DNA of 64,000 nt from Oxalobacteraceae bacterium OTU3CINTB1 (GTDB taxonomy: Bacteria > Pseudomonadota > Gammaproteobacteria > Burkholderiales > Burkholderiaceae_D). Made by a program: the position numbers and the translations under genes. The notes beneath the pieces were generated by a model. It was given only the letters and a program-made list of their open reading frames with translations. It searched no databases and had not been told where the DNA came from. Shown here piece by piece: positions 9,032 to 16,472 of this stretch. The DNA lies in NCBI GenBank assembly GCA_024123955.1, contig CP099652.1, positions 4,154,001 through 4,218,000 on the forward strand, in the 5' to 3' direction. The first letter of the stretch is position 1. Every line of letters begins with the position of its first letter.

Positions 9032-10201
9032 ATGATCAAAAAGATAACGCGACGCCAGGCGATCACGCGAACATCGATAGCGCTTGGCGGCGCGTTACTG
9101 AGTGGCCTGGCCCCGGCGCTGGCCGCACCGGTCGGCGCAAAGTCGGCGCAACGTCCCAACATCCTGCTGCTCATTGCCGACGGCTGGAGTTGGCAAGGCG
9201 CCGAGGCGATCGACAGACTTGGCATGCGCATGGCGACTTTCGCGCGCCTTCAGCGCGAGGGCATCGGCTTTGAAAATGCCTTTATCGAATCGCCGGGCGC
9301 GCAACTCCCGTACATAGACCTGCTCGAAAACACTGGCTACGTGGTCGTCAGCGACAATTTCGACGCGTTCCTGGGTAATCGTCCCGCTGGCAAACCTCTT
9401 TTGTTCTGCCTTGAATCGAAAACTTTACCCCGTCGCTCCAAAGCGCCAGTGGATAGCGCAAACCTCATCGTGCCGTCCTACCTGCCCGACACGCCGGCGG
9501 TGCGTGGCGATATCGCGGCCTACCGTTCGGAGATCGAGCGCTTCGACCATGAAGCGGGCTTGCTGCTCGACCGGCTGGAACGCGCGGGTCAGTTGTCCAA
9601 TATCCTGGTTGTCATGACCGGCAAAGGCGGCTGGCCCTTCCCTCGCGGCGCGGGAACGCTTTACGACGCTGGAACCCACGTGCCACTGGTCGTCATGTAC
9701 CCCGGCAAATTGGATGGCGGCCGCGTATCGAAAGCACTGTTCAGCAGCGCCGATCTCGCCGCGACAGTCCTTGATGTCGCCGGCGCGGCCAAGCCAATGA
9801 CGACAGGCGGGCAGTCTGTTGTGCTAACCAGCAGCGAAAGCTATCCTGCCCGCGCGATCAGAACCCCTCACTACCTCTACATCCGGAACCTGCACCCGGA
9901 GCGCTGGCCGGCCGGCGCTCCGGCGCAGCAAGCGGTGACGCCGGCGCAGTTGGACAGCGTTATCAGCTCGGCCTTCGCCCACATCGTCCCGAGCGCCACG
10001 AAAACGTCGATGATTGTCGGTCGTGGCGCTTCCGCCATGGACCGGCTGCTAGATCTTGCGACCGGCAAGCGCCCGTCGGCGGAGCTGTACGACGTGCGTA
10101 CGGACCCTTACCAGCTCAATAATCTGGCCGCCGATCCAGCGATGAAAGCGGTCCTCGCACGCCTGGACAAGCAGCTAACGCGTCATAACAGAGAGACATA
10201 G
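9032..10201 (+). CDS. Sulfatase/alkaline phosphatase-fold protein lacking the catalytic residues
   Basis: A 389-residue exported protein. The N terminus has a Tat-like pair of arginines (TRRQAITRTSIALGGALLSG) and cleavage near APALA-AP. The body is recognisably the heparan N-sulfatase type: RPNILLLIADGWSW, SYLPDTPAVRGDIAAYRSEIERFDHE, WPFPRGAGTLYDAGTHVPLVV and a LYDVRTDPYQLNNLA ending. However, the DD metal pair after the first strand is DG. The CxPSR formylglycine site is absent, since the text runs FIESPG straight into AQLPYIDLLE. The later DN/DH metal pair reads GK (VVMTGKGGWPFPR). It is therefore predicted to be inactive as a sulfatase. A binding or scaffold role, or decay, are the options. 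It follows the helicase gene by 15 bases. Confidence 0.75.
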   Translation: MIKKITRRQAITRTSIALGGALLSGLAPALAAPVGAKSAQRPNILLLIADGWSWQGAEAIDRLGMRMATFARLQREGIGFENAFIESPGAQLPYIDLLENTGYVVVSDNFDAFLGNRPAGKPLLFCLESKTLPRRSKAPVDSANLIVPSYLPDTPAVRGDIAAYRSEIERFDHEAGLLLDRLERAGQLSNILVVMTGKGGWPFPRGAGTLYDAGTHVPLVVMYPGKLDGGRVSKALFSSADLAATVLDVAGAAKPMTTGGQSVVLTSSESYPARAIRTPHYLYIRNLHPERWPAGAPAQQAVTPAQLDSVISSAFAHIVPSATKTSMIVGRGASAMDRLLDLATGKRPSAELYDVRTDPYQLNNLAADPAMKAVLARLDKQLTRHNRET

Positions 10202-10202
10202 C

Positions 10203-10232
10203 GCGGATTAGCCCAGCCTAATCGGCCATGCA
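10203..10232. repeat. Degenerate GCGGATTA-type intergenic repeat
   Basis: GCGGATTAGCCCAGCCTAAT resembles the GGCGGATTAGCG...TAATCCGCC hairpin repeats found at 11981-12080 and 51179-51216, but has mismatches. It lies just downstream of the sulfatase-like gene and before thyA. Confidence 0.4.
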
Positions 10233-10286
10233 CGTCTCTGATAAAATAGCCGGCTTTAGAGCCGCAACGCTCACGTTGGAGAACAT

Positions 10287-11261
10287 ATGCAGCAATACCA
10301 GGAACTGATCCAGACCGTCCTCGACACCGGCAGCTGGCAAGACAATCGCACCGGTATCCGCACCCTGAGCGTGCCGGGCGCGATGATGCGTTTCGACCTG
10401 CTGAACGACGGCTTCCCCGCCGTGACGACCAAGCGCCTGGCCTTCAAATCCGTGGTCGGCGAACTGTGCGCCTTCCTGCGCGCCTCCCGCAGCGCCGCCG
10501 ACTTCCGCGCGCTGGGTTGCAAGGTCTGGGACCAGAATGCCAACGAAAACAAGCAATGGCTGGACAATCCCTATCGCCTCGGTGAGGACGACCTTGGCCC
10601 GGTCTACGGCGTGCAGTGGCGCCAGTGGCCCGGCTTCAAGCTGATCGACGTTGACCAGCCCGCGCAAATCGCCGACGCCCAGAAGAACGGCTTCCGCCTG
10701 ATCTCCCAGTTCGACGACGCCGGCGTGCCCAAGGTCCTGCTGCACAAATCGATCGACCAGCTGCGCGAATGCCTGGACACCATCGTCAACAATCCGGGCA
10801 GCCGCCGCATCCTGTTCCACAGCTGGAATCCGGCGGTGCTGGACGCCGTCGCCCTGCCGGCCTGTCACCTGCTCTATCAATTCATTCCCAATCCGACCAC
10901 GCGCGAGCTGTCGATGTGCCTTTACGTGCGCTCGAACGACCTGGGTCTGGGCACGCCGTTCAATCTGGCGGAAGGCGCGGCGCTGATGCACCTCGTCGGC
11001 CGCCTCACGGGCTACACGCCGCGCTGGTTCAGCTACTTCATCGGCGATGCGCATATCTACGAAAACCATATGGACATGGTGAAGGAACAGCTGACCCGCG
11101 CGCCGTTCGCCGCGCCGCAGTTGCGCATCTCGGACCGCGTGCCGGACTTCGCCAAGACCGGCAAGTACGAGCCGGAATGGCTGGAGAAGATCGAACCGTC
11201 CGACTTCTCGCTGGAAGGCTACCAGCACCACGCGCCGATCACGGCGCCGATGGCGGTATGA
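10287..11261 (+). CDS. thyA: Thymidylate synthase
   Basis: A 324-residue enzyme that methylates dUMP to dTMP with 5,10-methylenetetrahydrofolate. It opens with the ThyA signature [20 protein letters not shown] and has the folate/dUMP region [17 protein letters not shown]. The catalytic cysteine is in [10 protein letters not shown] (Cys193), where LPPCH is the usual form. [18 protein letters not shown] and [18 protein letters not shown] are the conserved dUMP-binding segments. At 324 residues it is longer than the 264-residue E. coli type, because of an insertion around residues 85-150 ([21 protein letters not shown] onward), a form known in other bacteria. The downstream hydrolase overlaps its stop as ATGA. 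Confidence 0.95.
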   Translation: MQQYQELIQTVLDTGSWQDNRTGIRTLSVPGAMMRFDLLNDGFPAVTTKRLAFKSVVGELCAFLRASRSAADFRALGCKVWDQNANENKQWLDNPYRLGEDDLGPVYGVQWRQWPGFKLIDVDQPAQIADAQKNGFRLISQFDDAGVPKVLLHKSIDQLRECLDTIVNNPGSRRILFHSWNPAVLDAVALPACHLLYQFIPNPTTRELSMCLYVRSNDLGLGTPFNLAEGAALMHLVGRLTGYTPRWFSYFIGDAHIYENHMDMVKEQLTRAPFAAPQLRISDRVPDFAKTGKYEPEWLEKIEPSDFSLEGYQHHAPITAPMAV

Positions 11262-11968
11262 CGCGGCTGGACTTCATTCCGGGCACGTTGTGCGACGAGC
11301 GGATGTGGTCCAGGCTGACGCCGTTGTTGGGTGACGCGTTCGAGTTCAATTTCGTACCGCTGCACGAGGCCCGCACGCGGCGGCAGATGCAGGAGCTGAT
11401 TGCCACGCACAGTGCGCCGGCGGCCCATCTGGTGGCGTTTTCACTTGGCGCTTACCTGGCGATCGAACACGCGGTGGCCCATCCCGAGCGGGTGAAATCG
11501 TTGATATTGATCGCCAATTCAGCCAAGGGATTGAAGCCGGCGGAGGTGCTGGCGCGCGAACGCATCGTGGCGATGTTGGAGCGGAACGCGTATGCGGGGA
11601 TGTCGCGGCAGCGGTTGCGCGAGTTGCTGCATCCATCGCATCTGGACGCTGAGGCGATTGTCGGACCGATCCAGCAGATGGCGCTGGATCTTGGGAAGGA
11701 TGTTTTACTGACGCAGTTTGCCACGACCATCGACCGGCCGGATTTGATGGACCGGTTGGCGGAGTTGAGTTTTCCGGTGCTGATCGTTGGCGCGGAGGAG
11801 GATAATCTGGTGCCGTCGGAGGATCTGCGGCAGATGGATGCGCGCTTCCCCAACGCCAGCTTGCAGATGCTGGCCGGTGATACCGGACATATGATTCCGT
11901 TGGAGGCGCCGGAGGCGCTGGCGCAGCATATGCTGGCCTTCCACCAAAGCGTCCACCACGATATTTAA
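11258..11968 (+). CDS. Alpha/beta hydrolase
   Basis: A 236-residue cytoplasmic alpha/beta-hydrolase. It begins with the strand and oxyanion loop [14 protein letters not shown]. The nucleophile elbow is in [15 protein letters not shown] (Ser about 69), the acid is probably in [14 protein letters not shown], and the catalytic His is in [16 protein letters not shown]. The start ATG overlaps the thyA stop (ATGA), giving translational coupling. The frame extends upstream to 10769 only as an out-of-frame shadow of thyA. The substrate is unknown. The family includes esterases, lactonases and C-C hydrolases. Confidence 0.85.
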   Translation: MTRLDFIPGTLCDERMWSRLTPLLGDAFEFNFVPLHEARTRRQMQELIATHSAPAAHLVAFSLGAYLAIEHAVAHPERVKSLILIANSAKGLKPAEVLARERIVAMLERNAYAGMSRQRLRELLHPSHLDAEAIVGPIQQMALDLGKDVLLTQFATTIDRPDLMDRLAELSFPVLIVGAEEDNLVPSEDLRQMDARFPNASLQMLAGDTGHMIPLEAPEALAQHMLAFHQSVHHDI

Positions 11969-11980
11969 TATCTTCTAAAC

Positions 11981-12080
11981 CACGTAGGGCGGATTAGCGA
12001 AGCGTAATCCGCCAATGCATGCGTCGCCAACGGCTCATAGACGGCGGATTACGGCGTTCCGCCTAATCCGCCCTACGTGT
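11981..12080. repeat. Composite inverted GGCGGATTA repeat (REP/BIME-like)
   Basis: Two hairpins face each other. 11981-12013 contains GGCGGATTA / TAATCCGCC around GCGAAGCG. 12043-12072 contains GGCGGATTA / TAATCCGCC around an inner CGGCG-TTC-CGCC stem. The outer 16 bases (11981-11996, CACGTAGGGCGGATTA) are the exact reverse complement of 12064-12079. Bases 12043-12080 are the exact reverse complement of 51179-51216 (38 bases, no mismatch). The element sits between two convergent genes, where it may also act as a bidirectional terminator. Confidence 0.8.
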
Positions 12081-12120
12081 TTCAGAAACGATTCGCGTTA
12101 GCGTAAGCCATCAGGCCCAT

Positions 12121-15006
12121 TTAAGCGGCGTTGGCCAACTCCACCAAATCCACCGTCTTCAATCCGGACAAGTCCTGCGACAGATCGCCGACGAACGCCG
12201 CGCGGCTGGCCTGCCCGTCCTTGATCCACGTGCGCACAGCGACGCGGATATCGTCCAGCGTGCAATTGAGCACCCCGCTACGGAACTGCTGACGCAATTC
12301 CTCGCTGATCCCGCGACGGTACAAACTCCACGCGTGCGTGACCTGCTCATGCGGAGAATTCGGTTTATCCAGCCCTTTGATCACGCAGATGATTGCCTCT
12401 TCCAACTCCTCCTGCGAGAAGTCGTTCTCCAGCATCTGATCGATCGCCACGTCGAAGTCGGCGTAGGTCTCGGCCAGGCGCGGATCGCGGTACGACGCCA
12501 TGACGAACGTACCACTGCCGCCGCCATAACCCGCGCTACCGCCATACGCCCCGCCCTTTTCGCGCAAGGCCGCATGCAGCAACTGGTTGGTCATCAGCTC
12601 CGCAGCCACGGCCAGCGCCGCAGCGCCTTCTTCATGCACCATCGGCGCGCGCCAAGCCACCACGCAGTGGTTGATCTGGCTGACCGCATGCAGCGCGGCA
12701 TCCGCCAGCGGCAAACTCTCCGGCGCCGCCGACGTACCAGGCGCCTCGGCCTGCGATGCCGGCAGCTTGACCATGCGCGCGAGATCGGCGCTGTCGTCGC
12801 CGGAACCGGCCGACAGCATGATCGGCGTCACGCCGGTCACACGCTTGTGCAGCGCGCTCAGACGCTCGGCGATGGCTGCGATGCCTTCCGGTGTTTTGCT
12901 CTGCTCGAGCAGCTTGCCGTAGAACGGCAGCGACGCCGCGCCGCCGACCACGTCGTCGAAACGGCGCAGCGGCGACAGCGGCGCGGTTGCGGCCAGCATG
13001 GCATAACGGTTGCCCGCCTGCGCCAAACCGGTAAGACGGTCCTGGGCTTCGCTATCGATCAGGAAGGCCAGGCGTTCATGCTCGTCGAAGCGCGTTTCCG
13101 ACAGGGTGCGCGAAATCAGTTCCGCGATGCCCTCGTGATCTTCGCGCAATCCGCTGGCGCCGAACCACAACTCCAGGTTTAACGCGCCGCCAGGCTGCTG
13201 GGTCGCATCCAGGCCGACGTCGAACGATGGCGCCATCAGCTGGCGCCAGGCGTCGGCATCCTCGTAGTCCATGTCGCCGACACCGATCTCGGTGACCACG
13301 TCCGCGTAAAGACGCAGCCAAGGCCAGTCGGCGGCTTCAAAATGCGACACGTCATAGTTCACGCGCGCATACGACAAACCGTTGGAGGCAATGGTGAACG
13401 GCAGCACGCGGCCACCCTGGCCGGCGAGCGGCTCGGGCAAAGGCAGCGCAGGCGCCGGATGGATGCTGACATCCGACGGACGAATGCGCGGCAGCACCTC
13501 GGAATTGGACGGCAATTGCTGGTGCTTGTCCAGCGCCACCGTTTCGGCTTCGATGCGGGCGCGCTCGTCGTCGGTCAGCGCGGCCTCGCGTATCGCCAGT
13601 TGCGCTTCCTCCATCGCGTCGCGGGCCGTGAAGTAAGTGGCGTCCGGGATGACGCTGGTGGTCAGGCGGGTCGGGCTTTCCAGCAGCGAGCGTACCAGCG
13701 ATTTGAAGTAGTCCGGGTCCTGGATCGCCTCTTCCAGCTTGGCCAGGTGGGCCTCGCCGTCCAGCGCATCGAACACGTCGCCGTTGCGCATGGCAACCGG
13801 CAGCGCATGCAGCAGGCGGCTCAAGGCGTTCGGCATGTGGGAGTTGGCGGTGTCGCGCTGGCTGTAGCGGATGTCGCGCAACGCGGCCTGCAGCGCGTCG
13901 GTCGGGACGCCCTGCTTCGCCGCGCGCTCCAGCGCGGACCAGATGCGCACGCGCGCTTTTTCGATCTGCGGCTCGGTCAAACCTTCCATGCCGACGTGGA
14001 AAATCAGCTGGCGCGGGCCGTCGTCATGGCCGTTCAGGCGCGATGGACGACCGTAACCTGCCGATTCCATCGCCTTCATCAGCGGCGAGGAGGCGTCGCC
14101 CAGCAGGCCCGCGTCGAGCAGATAGGCGTTGTAATAGGCCATCGGGTCGGTCGATTCGCCCAGCAGCCACGAGAACTGCAGGCCGAATTCGTCGGCCTTG
14201 GCCTGTTGCGACGGGATGCGCACGTCGTTGACGCGCGGCTCGGTCCAGTATTCCGCCAACTGCGGCAGCATGCGCTCCTGCGCGGCGGCCGGCAATTTGG
14301 ACAGCACGCGCAGCTTGATCTGCTCCTGGATTTCCTCGGCGCTGATGGCGCCCGCCGTCATGAACACCGCTTGCGACGGATGGTAATGACTGGCGTGGAA
14401 TTCCTTGAGCATTTCGTGCGTCAGTTCCGGGATCACCAGTGGATCGCCGCCGGATTCCACTTCATAGGTCGTCCCTTTGAGCAGCGTGCCTTCGATGCCG
14501 CTGTACAGCGCGCGCATCGGATCGTTGAAGGCGCCCTTCATCTCGTTGAACACCACGCCCTGGTAGGCCAGCTTGCCGTCCTTGATGACATGGCGCCAGC
14601 CTTCCTGACGGAAGTTCAGGTAGTCCAGGTTCGGGAAGAAGGTCGCGTCCAGGTATACGTCGAGCAGGTTGAAGAAGTCCTTGCGGTCGGTGCTGGCGAA
14701 CGGATAGACGGTACGATCGGCGTACGTGAACGCGTTCATGAAGGTGGCGGTGGAGCGGCGCAGCATCGAGAAAAACGGATCGCGCACGGGATAACGCTCG
14801 GAGCCGCACAGCGACAGGTGCTCCAGAATGTGGGCGCGGCCGTCGCTGACGTCCGGCACCGTCGGGAAGGCGACCAGAAACACCAGCTCCTGCTGGTCGC
14901 TGGCCAGGTGGATGTGGCGCGCGCCGCTGCGCGGCTCGATATATTCTTCAACGGTCGCTTGCAGGGACGGGATGGAACGGCTGCCGGTTTTTTCGAAATT
15001 CGTCAT
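12121..15006 (-). CDS. M16C zinc metallopeptidase, presequence protease (PreP)-like
   Basis: A 961-residue insulinase-family protease. The inverted zinc motif HxxEH is seen as HILEHLSLCGSERYPVRDPF (near residue 80), with the downstream glutamate region VVFNEMKGAFNDPMRAL. Length and the two-half architecture match the M16C (PreP/Cym1) group. These form a clamshell chamber and degrade short unfolded peptides. There is no signal peptide, so it is probably cytoplasmic. It faces thyA and the hydrolase convergently, and divergently leads to folA, with a 160-base region between the two starts. Confidence 0.9.
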   Translation of the reverse strand: MTNFEKTGSRSIPSLQATVEEYIEPRSGARHIHLASDQQELVFLVAFPTVPDVSDGRAHILEHLSLCGSERYPVRDPFFSMLRRSTATFMNAFTYADRTVYPFASTDRKDFFNLLDVYLDATFFPNLDYLNFRQEGWRHVIKDGKLAYQGVVFNEMKGAFNDPMRALYSGIEGTLLKGTTYEVESGGDPLVIPELTHEMLKEFHASHYHPSQAVFMTAGAISAEEIQEQIKLRVLSKLPAAAQERMLPQLAEYWTEPRVNDVRIPSQQAKADEFGLQFSWLLGESTDPMAYYNAYLLDAGLLGDASSPLMKAMESAGYGRPSRLNGHDDGPRQLIFHVGMEGLTEPQIEKARVRIWSALERAAKQGVPTDALQAALRDIRYSQRDTANSHMPNALSRLLHALPVAMRNGDVFDALDGEAHLAKLEEAIQDPDYFKSLVRSLLESPTRLTTSVIPDATYFTARDAMEEAQLAIREAALTDDERARIEAETVALDKHQQLPSNSEVLPRIRPSDVSIHPAPALPLPEPLAGQGGRVLPFTIASNGLSYARVNYDVSHFEAADWPWLRLYADVVTEIGVGDMDYEDADAWRQLMAPSFDVGLDATQQPGGALNLELWFGASGLREDHEGIAELISRTLSETRFDEHERLAFLIDSEAQDRLTGLAQAGNRYAMLAATAPLSPLRRFDDVVGGAASLPFYGKLLEQSKTPEGIAAIAERLSALHKRVTGVTPIMLSAGSGDDSADLARMVKLPASQAEAPGTSAAPESLPLADAALHAVSQINHCVVAWRAPMVHEEGAAALAVAAELMTNQLLHAALREKGGAYGGSAGYGGGSGTFVMASYRDPRLAETYADFDVAIDQMLENDFSQEELEEAIICVIKGLDKPNSPHEQVTHAWSLYRRGISEELRQQFRSGVLNCTLDDIRVAVRTWIKDGQASRAAFVGDLSQDLSGLKTVDLVELANAA

Positions 15007-15168
15007 AGGTACTCGGTATGGCCATCAGGCCGGATTCATAGGGTGTTCGCGCCAGCGTTCGCGCTTGCTACGCGCTCTGGCAAATTACTCAACGGTCATG
15101 GAAGCGGACCGCAATTTCAACGATAATACCAGCCACCGGGAATTCTCACCCAACCTTACAGAGTATCC

Positions 15169-15654
15169 ATGAGCACACTGACCATCATCGTCGCCACCGA
15201 CCAGCAAGGCGGCATCGGCATCAACAACACTTTGCCGTGGAAATTGCCGGAGGATCTGGCCCATTTCAAGCGCCTGACCACCGGCCATCCGATCATCATG
15301 GGCCGTAAAACCTTCGATTCGATCGGCCGTCCGCTGCCCAACCGCCGCAACATCGTCATCACCCGCAACGCCGGCTGGCGCCACGACGGCGTCGAGGCGG
15401 TCGACTCGGTCGACGCGGCCATCGCGCTGCTGGACGGCGCCGAAGGCTACGTCATCGGCGGCGCCGAGATCTACAAGCAGTCGATGGCCGTGACCGACCG
15501 TTTGATCGTCACCGAAGTCGGGCAAACCTTCGACTGCGACGCCTTCTTCCCCGCTATCGACCACGCGGAGTGGGAAGAAACCGCCCGCGAGCAGCACACC
15601 TCCGAAACCTCCGGCTTGCCGTACGCGCTTGTCACCTATCGCCGCAAAGTCTAA
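15169..15654 (+). CDS. folA: Dihydrofolate reductase
   Basis: A 161-residue enzyme reducing dihydrofolate to tetrahydrofolate with NADPH. It has TIIVATDQQGGIGINNTLPW at the N terminus, LPEDLAHFKRLTTGHPIIMG with the acid at the active site, GRKTFDSIGRPLPNRRNIVI (NADPH) and VIGGAEIYKQ. It complements thyA, whose reaction oxidises tetrahydrofolate to dihydrofolate. In this window the two are separated by the hydrolase and the M16 protease instead of being adjacent. The start ATG is preceded by a weak site only. Confidence 0.96.
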   Translation: MSTLTIIVATDQQGGIGINNTLPWKLPEDLAHFKRLTTGHPIIMGRKTFDSIGRPLPNRRNIVITRNAGWRHDGVEAVDSVDAAIALLDGAEGYVIGGAEIYKQSMAVTDRLIVTEVGQTFDCDAFFPAIDHAEWEETAREQHTSETSGLPYALVTYRRKV

Positions 15655-15694
15655 CCGCCATAAAGTTTTAACTCTCTTCAAGGATCCAACAATC

Positions 15695-16261
15695 ATGTCA
15701 GGCCAAGGTTTTCACGTACACGGACCGCACGATCACGCGGTGGAACACGCAGCCCACGGAAACGATGGCTTTTCAAACAATATTGCCGTCATGACGGCGA
15801 TCCTGGCGACCGTGGGCGCCGCATTCGGCTATCTGGGCGGGGCGACACAGAACGACGCGGCCATGTTCAAGAACAACGCGGCGATCGACAAGACGCAAGC
15901 CGCCAACAGCTGGAATTACTATCAGGCCAAGTCCAGCAAGCAAAATCTGGCCGAGCTCGCCATGACTTTGCCCGGCGTCGATCCCAAGAAATATGAGGCC
16001 GAGGTCGCCCGCTACAAGGCCGAGAAGGACGATATCCGCAAGGAAGCGGAAAAATGGGAGGAATCGTCGAAGGAATGGAATCACAAGTCCGACGAGGCGA
16101 TGCACCACCATCACCAATGGGCGCTGGCGACCACCGCCGAGCAAATCGCTATTTCGCTGGCAGCGATTACGTTGTTGACGCGGAAGAAATGGATGATGGG
16201 CCTGGCGTACGGCGTGGCCGGCGTCGGCATCGTGATGGGCATCTTTGCCTGGCTCCACTAA
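15695..16261 (+). CDS. DUF4337-domain membrane protein
   Basis: A 188-residue protein that fits DUF4337. A short His-rich N terminus (GFHVHGPHDHAVEHAAHG) precedes a first transmembrane helix (IAVMTAILATVGAAFGYLGG). A soluble charged, probably coiled-coil middle follows (DKTQAANSWNYYQAKSSKQN and KAEKDDIRKEAEKWEESSKE). Two C-terminal helices end it (about residues 148-188). The function of the family is not known. ATG 15695 is behind CAAGGATCC, and the longer frame from 15629 overlaps folA. It lies about 40 bases after folA on the same strand. Confidence 0.8.
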   Translation: MSGQGFHVHGPHDHAVEHAAHGNDGFSNNIAVMTAILATVGAAFGYLGGATQNDAAMFKNNAAIDKTQAANSWNYYQAKSSKQNLAELAMTLPGVDPKKYEAEVARYKAEKDDIRKEAEKWEESSKEWNHKSDEAMHHHHQWALATTAEQIAISLAAITLLTRKKWMMGLAYGVAGVGIVMGIFAWLH

Positions 16262-16472
16262 GGTCGGGCGGGCTGTAATACGCCCGTCACACCGCTGAGG
16301 CACTCTACTGCGCGGTTTGGTCATTTTTTCTATATGATATTTTTTTCCCGCAGCGGGCGCATTTCTGCGAGAATCCCGTTCTTATTTTTTTTCTGCGATC
16401 CCTAGCAATAGTGTCGCGCCCTGTCCGCCCCTTCACATTTGTCAGGGGCGGCTTGCTTTTTTGGAGACATGC
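16262..16472 (+). promoter_or_regulatory. AT-rich leader region of the arginine decarboxylase gene
   Basis: These 211 non-coding bases contain long T-runs (about 16323-16330, 16350-16356, 16384-16392) alternating with GC-rich short inverted segments (CCCGCAGCGGG near 16357-16367). They end in the strong hairpin described separately. The composition contrasts with the surrounding coding DNA and suggests a structured leader. Confidence 0.45.
16425..16462 (+). terminator. Terminator-like hairpin directly before the decarboxylase ribosome binding site
   Basis: CCGCCCCT (16425-16432) pairs with AGGGGCGG (16444-16451) over an 11-base loop. It is followed by CTTGC and a run of six T (16457-16462). 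The GGAG ribosome site (16463-16466) starts at the next base and ATG is at 16473. The placement suggests either the end of an upstream transcript or an attenuator for the decarboxylase. Confidence 0.6.

Noticed and set aside
13342..15126. 594-codon plus-strand frame over the M16 protease
   Set aside because: Arg/Gln/His-rich translation without motifs. The minus-strand frame has the HxxEH protease signature. Shadow.
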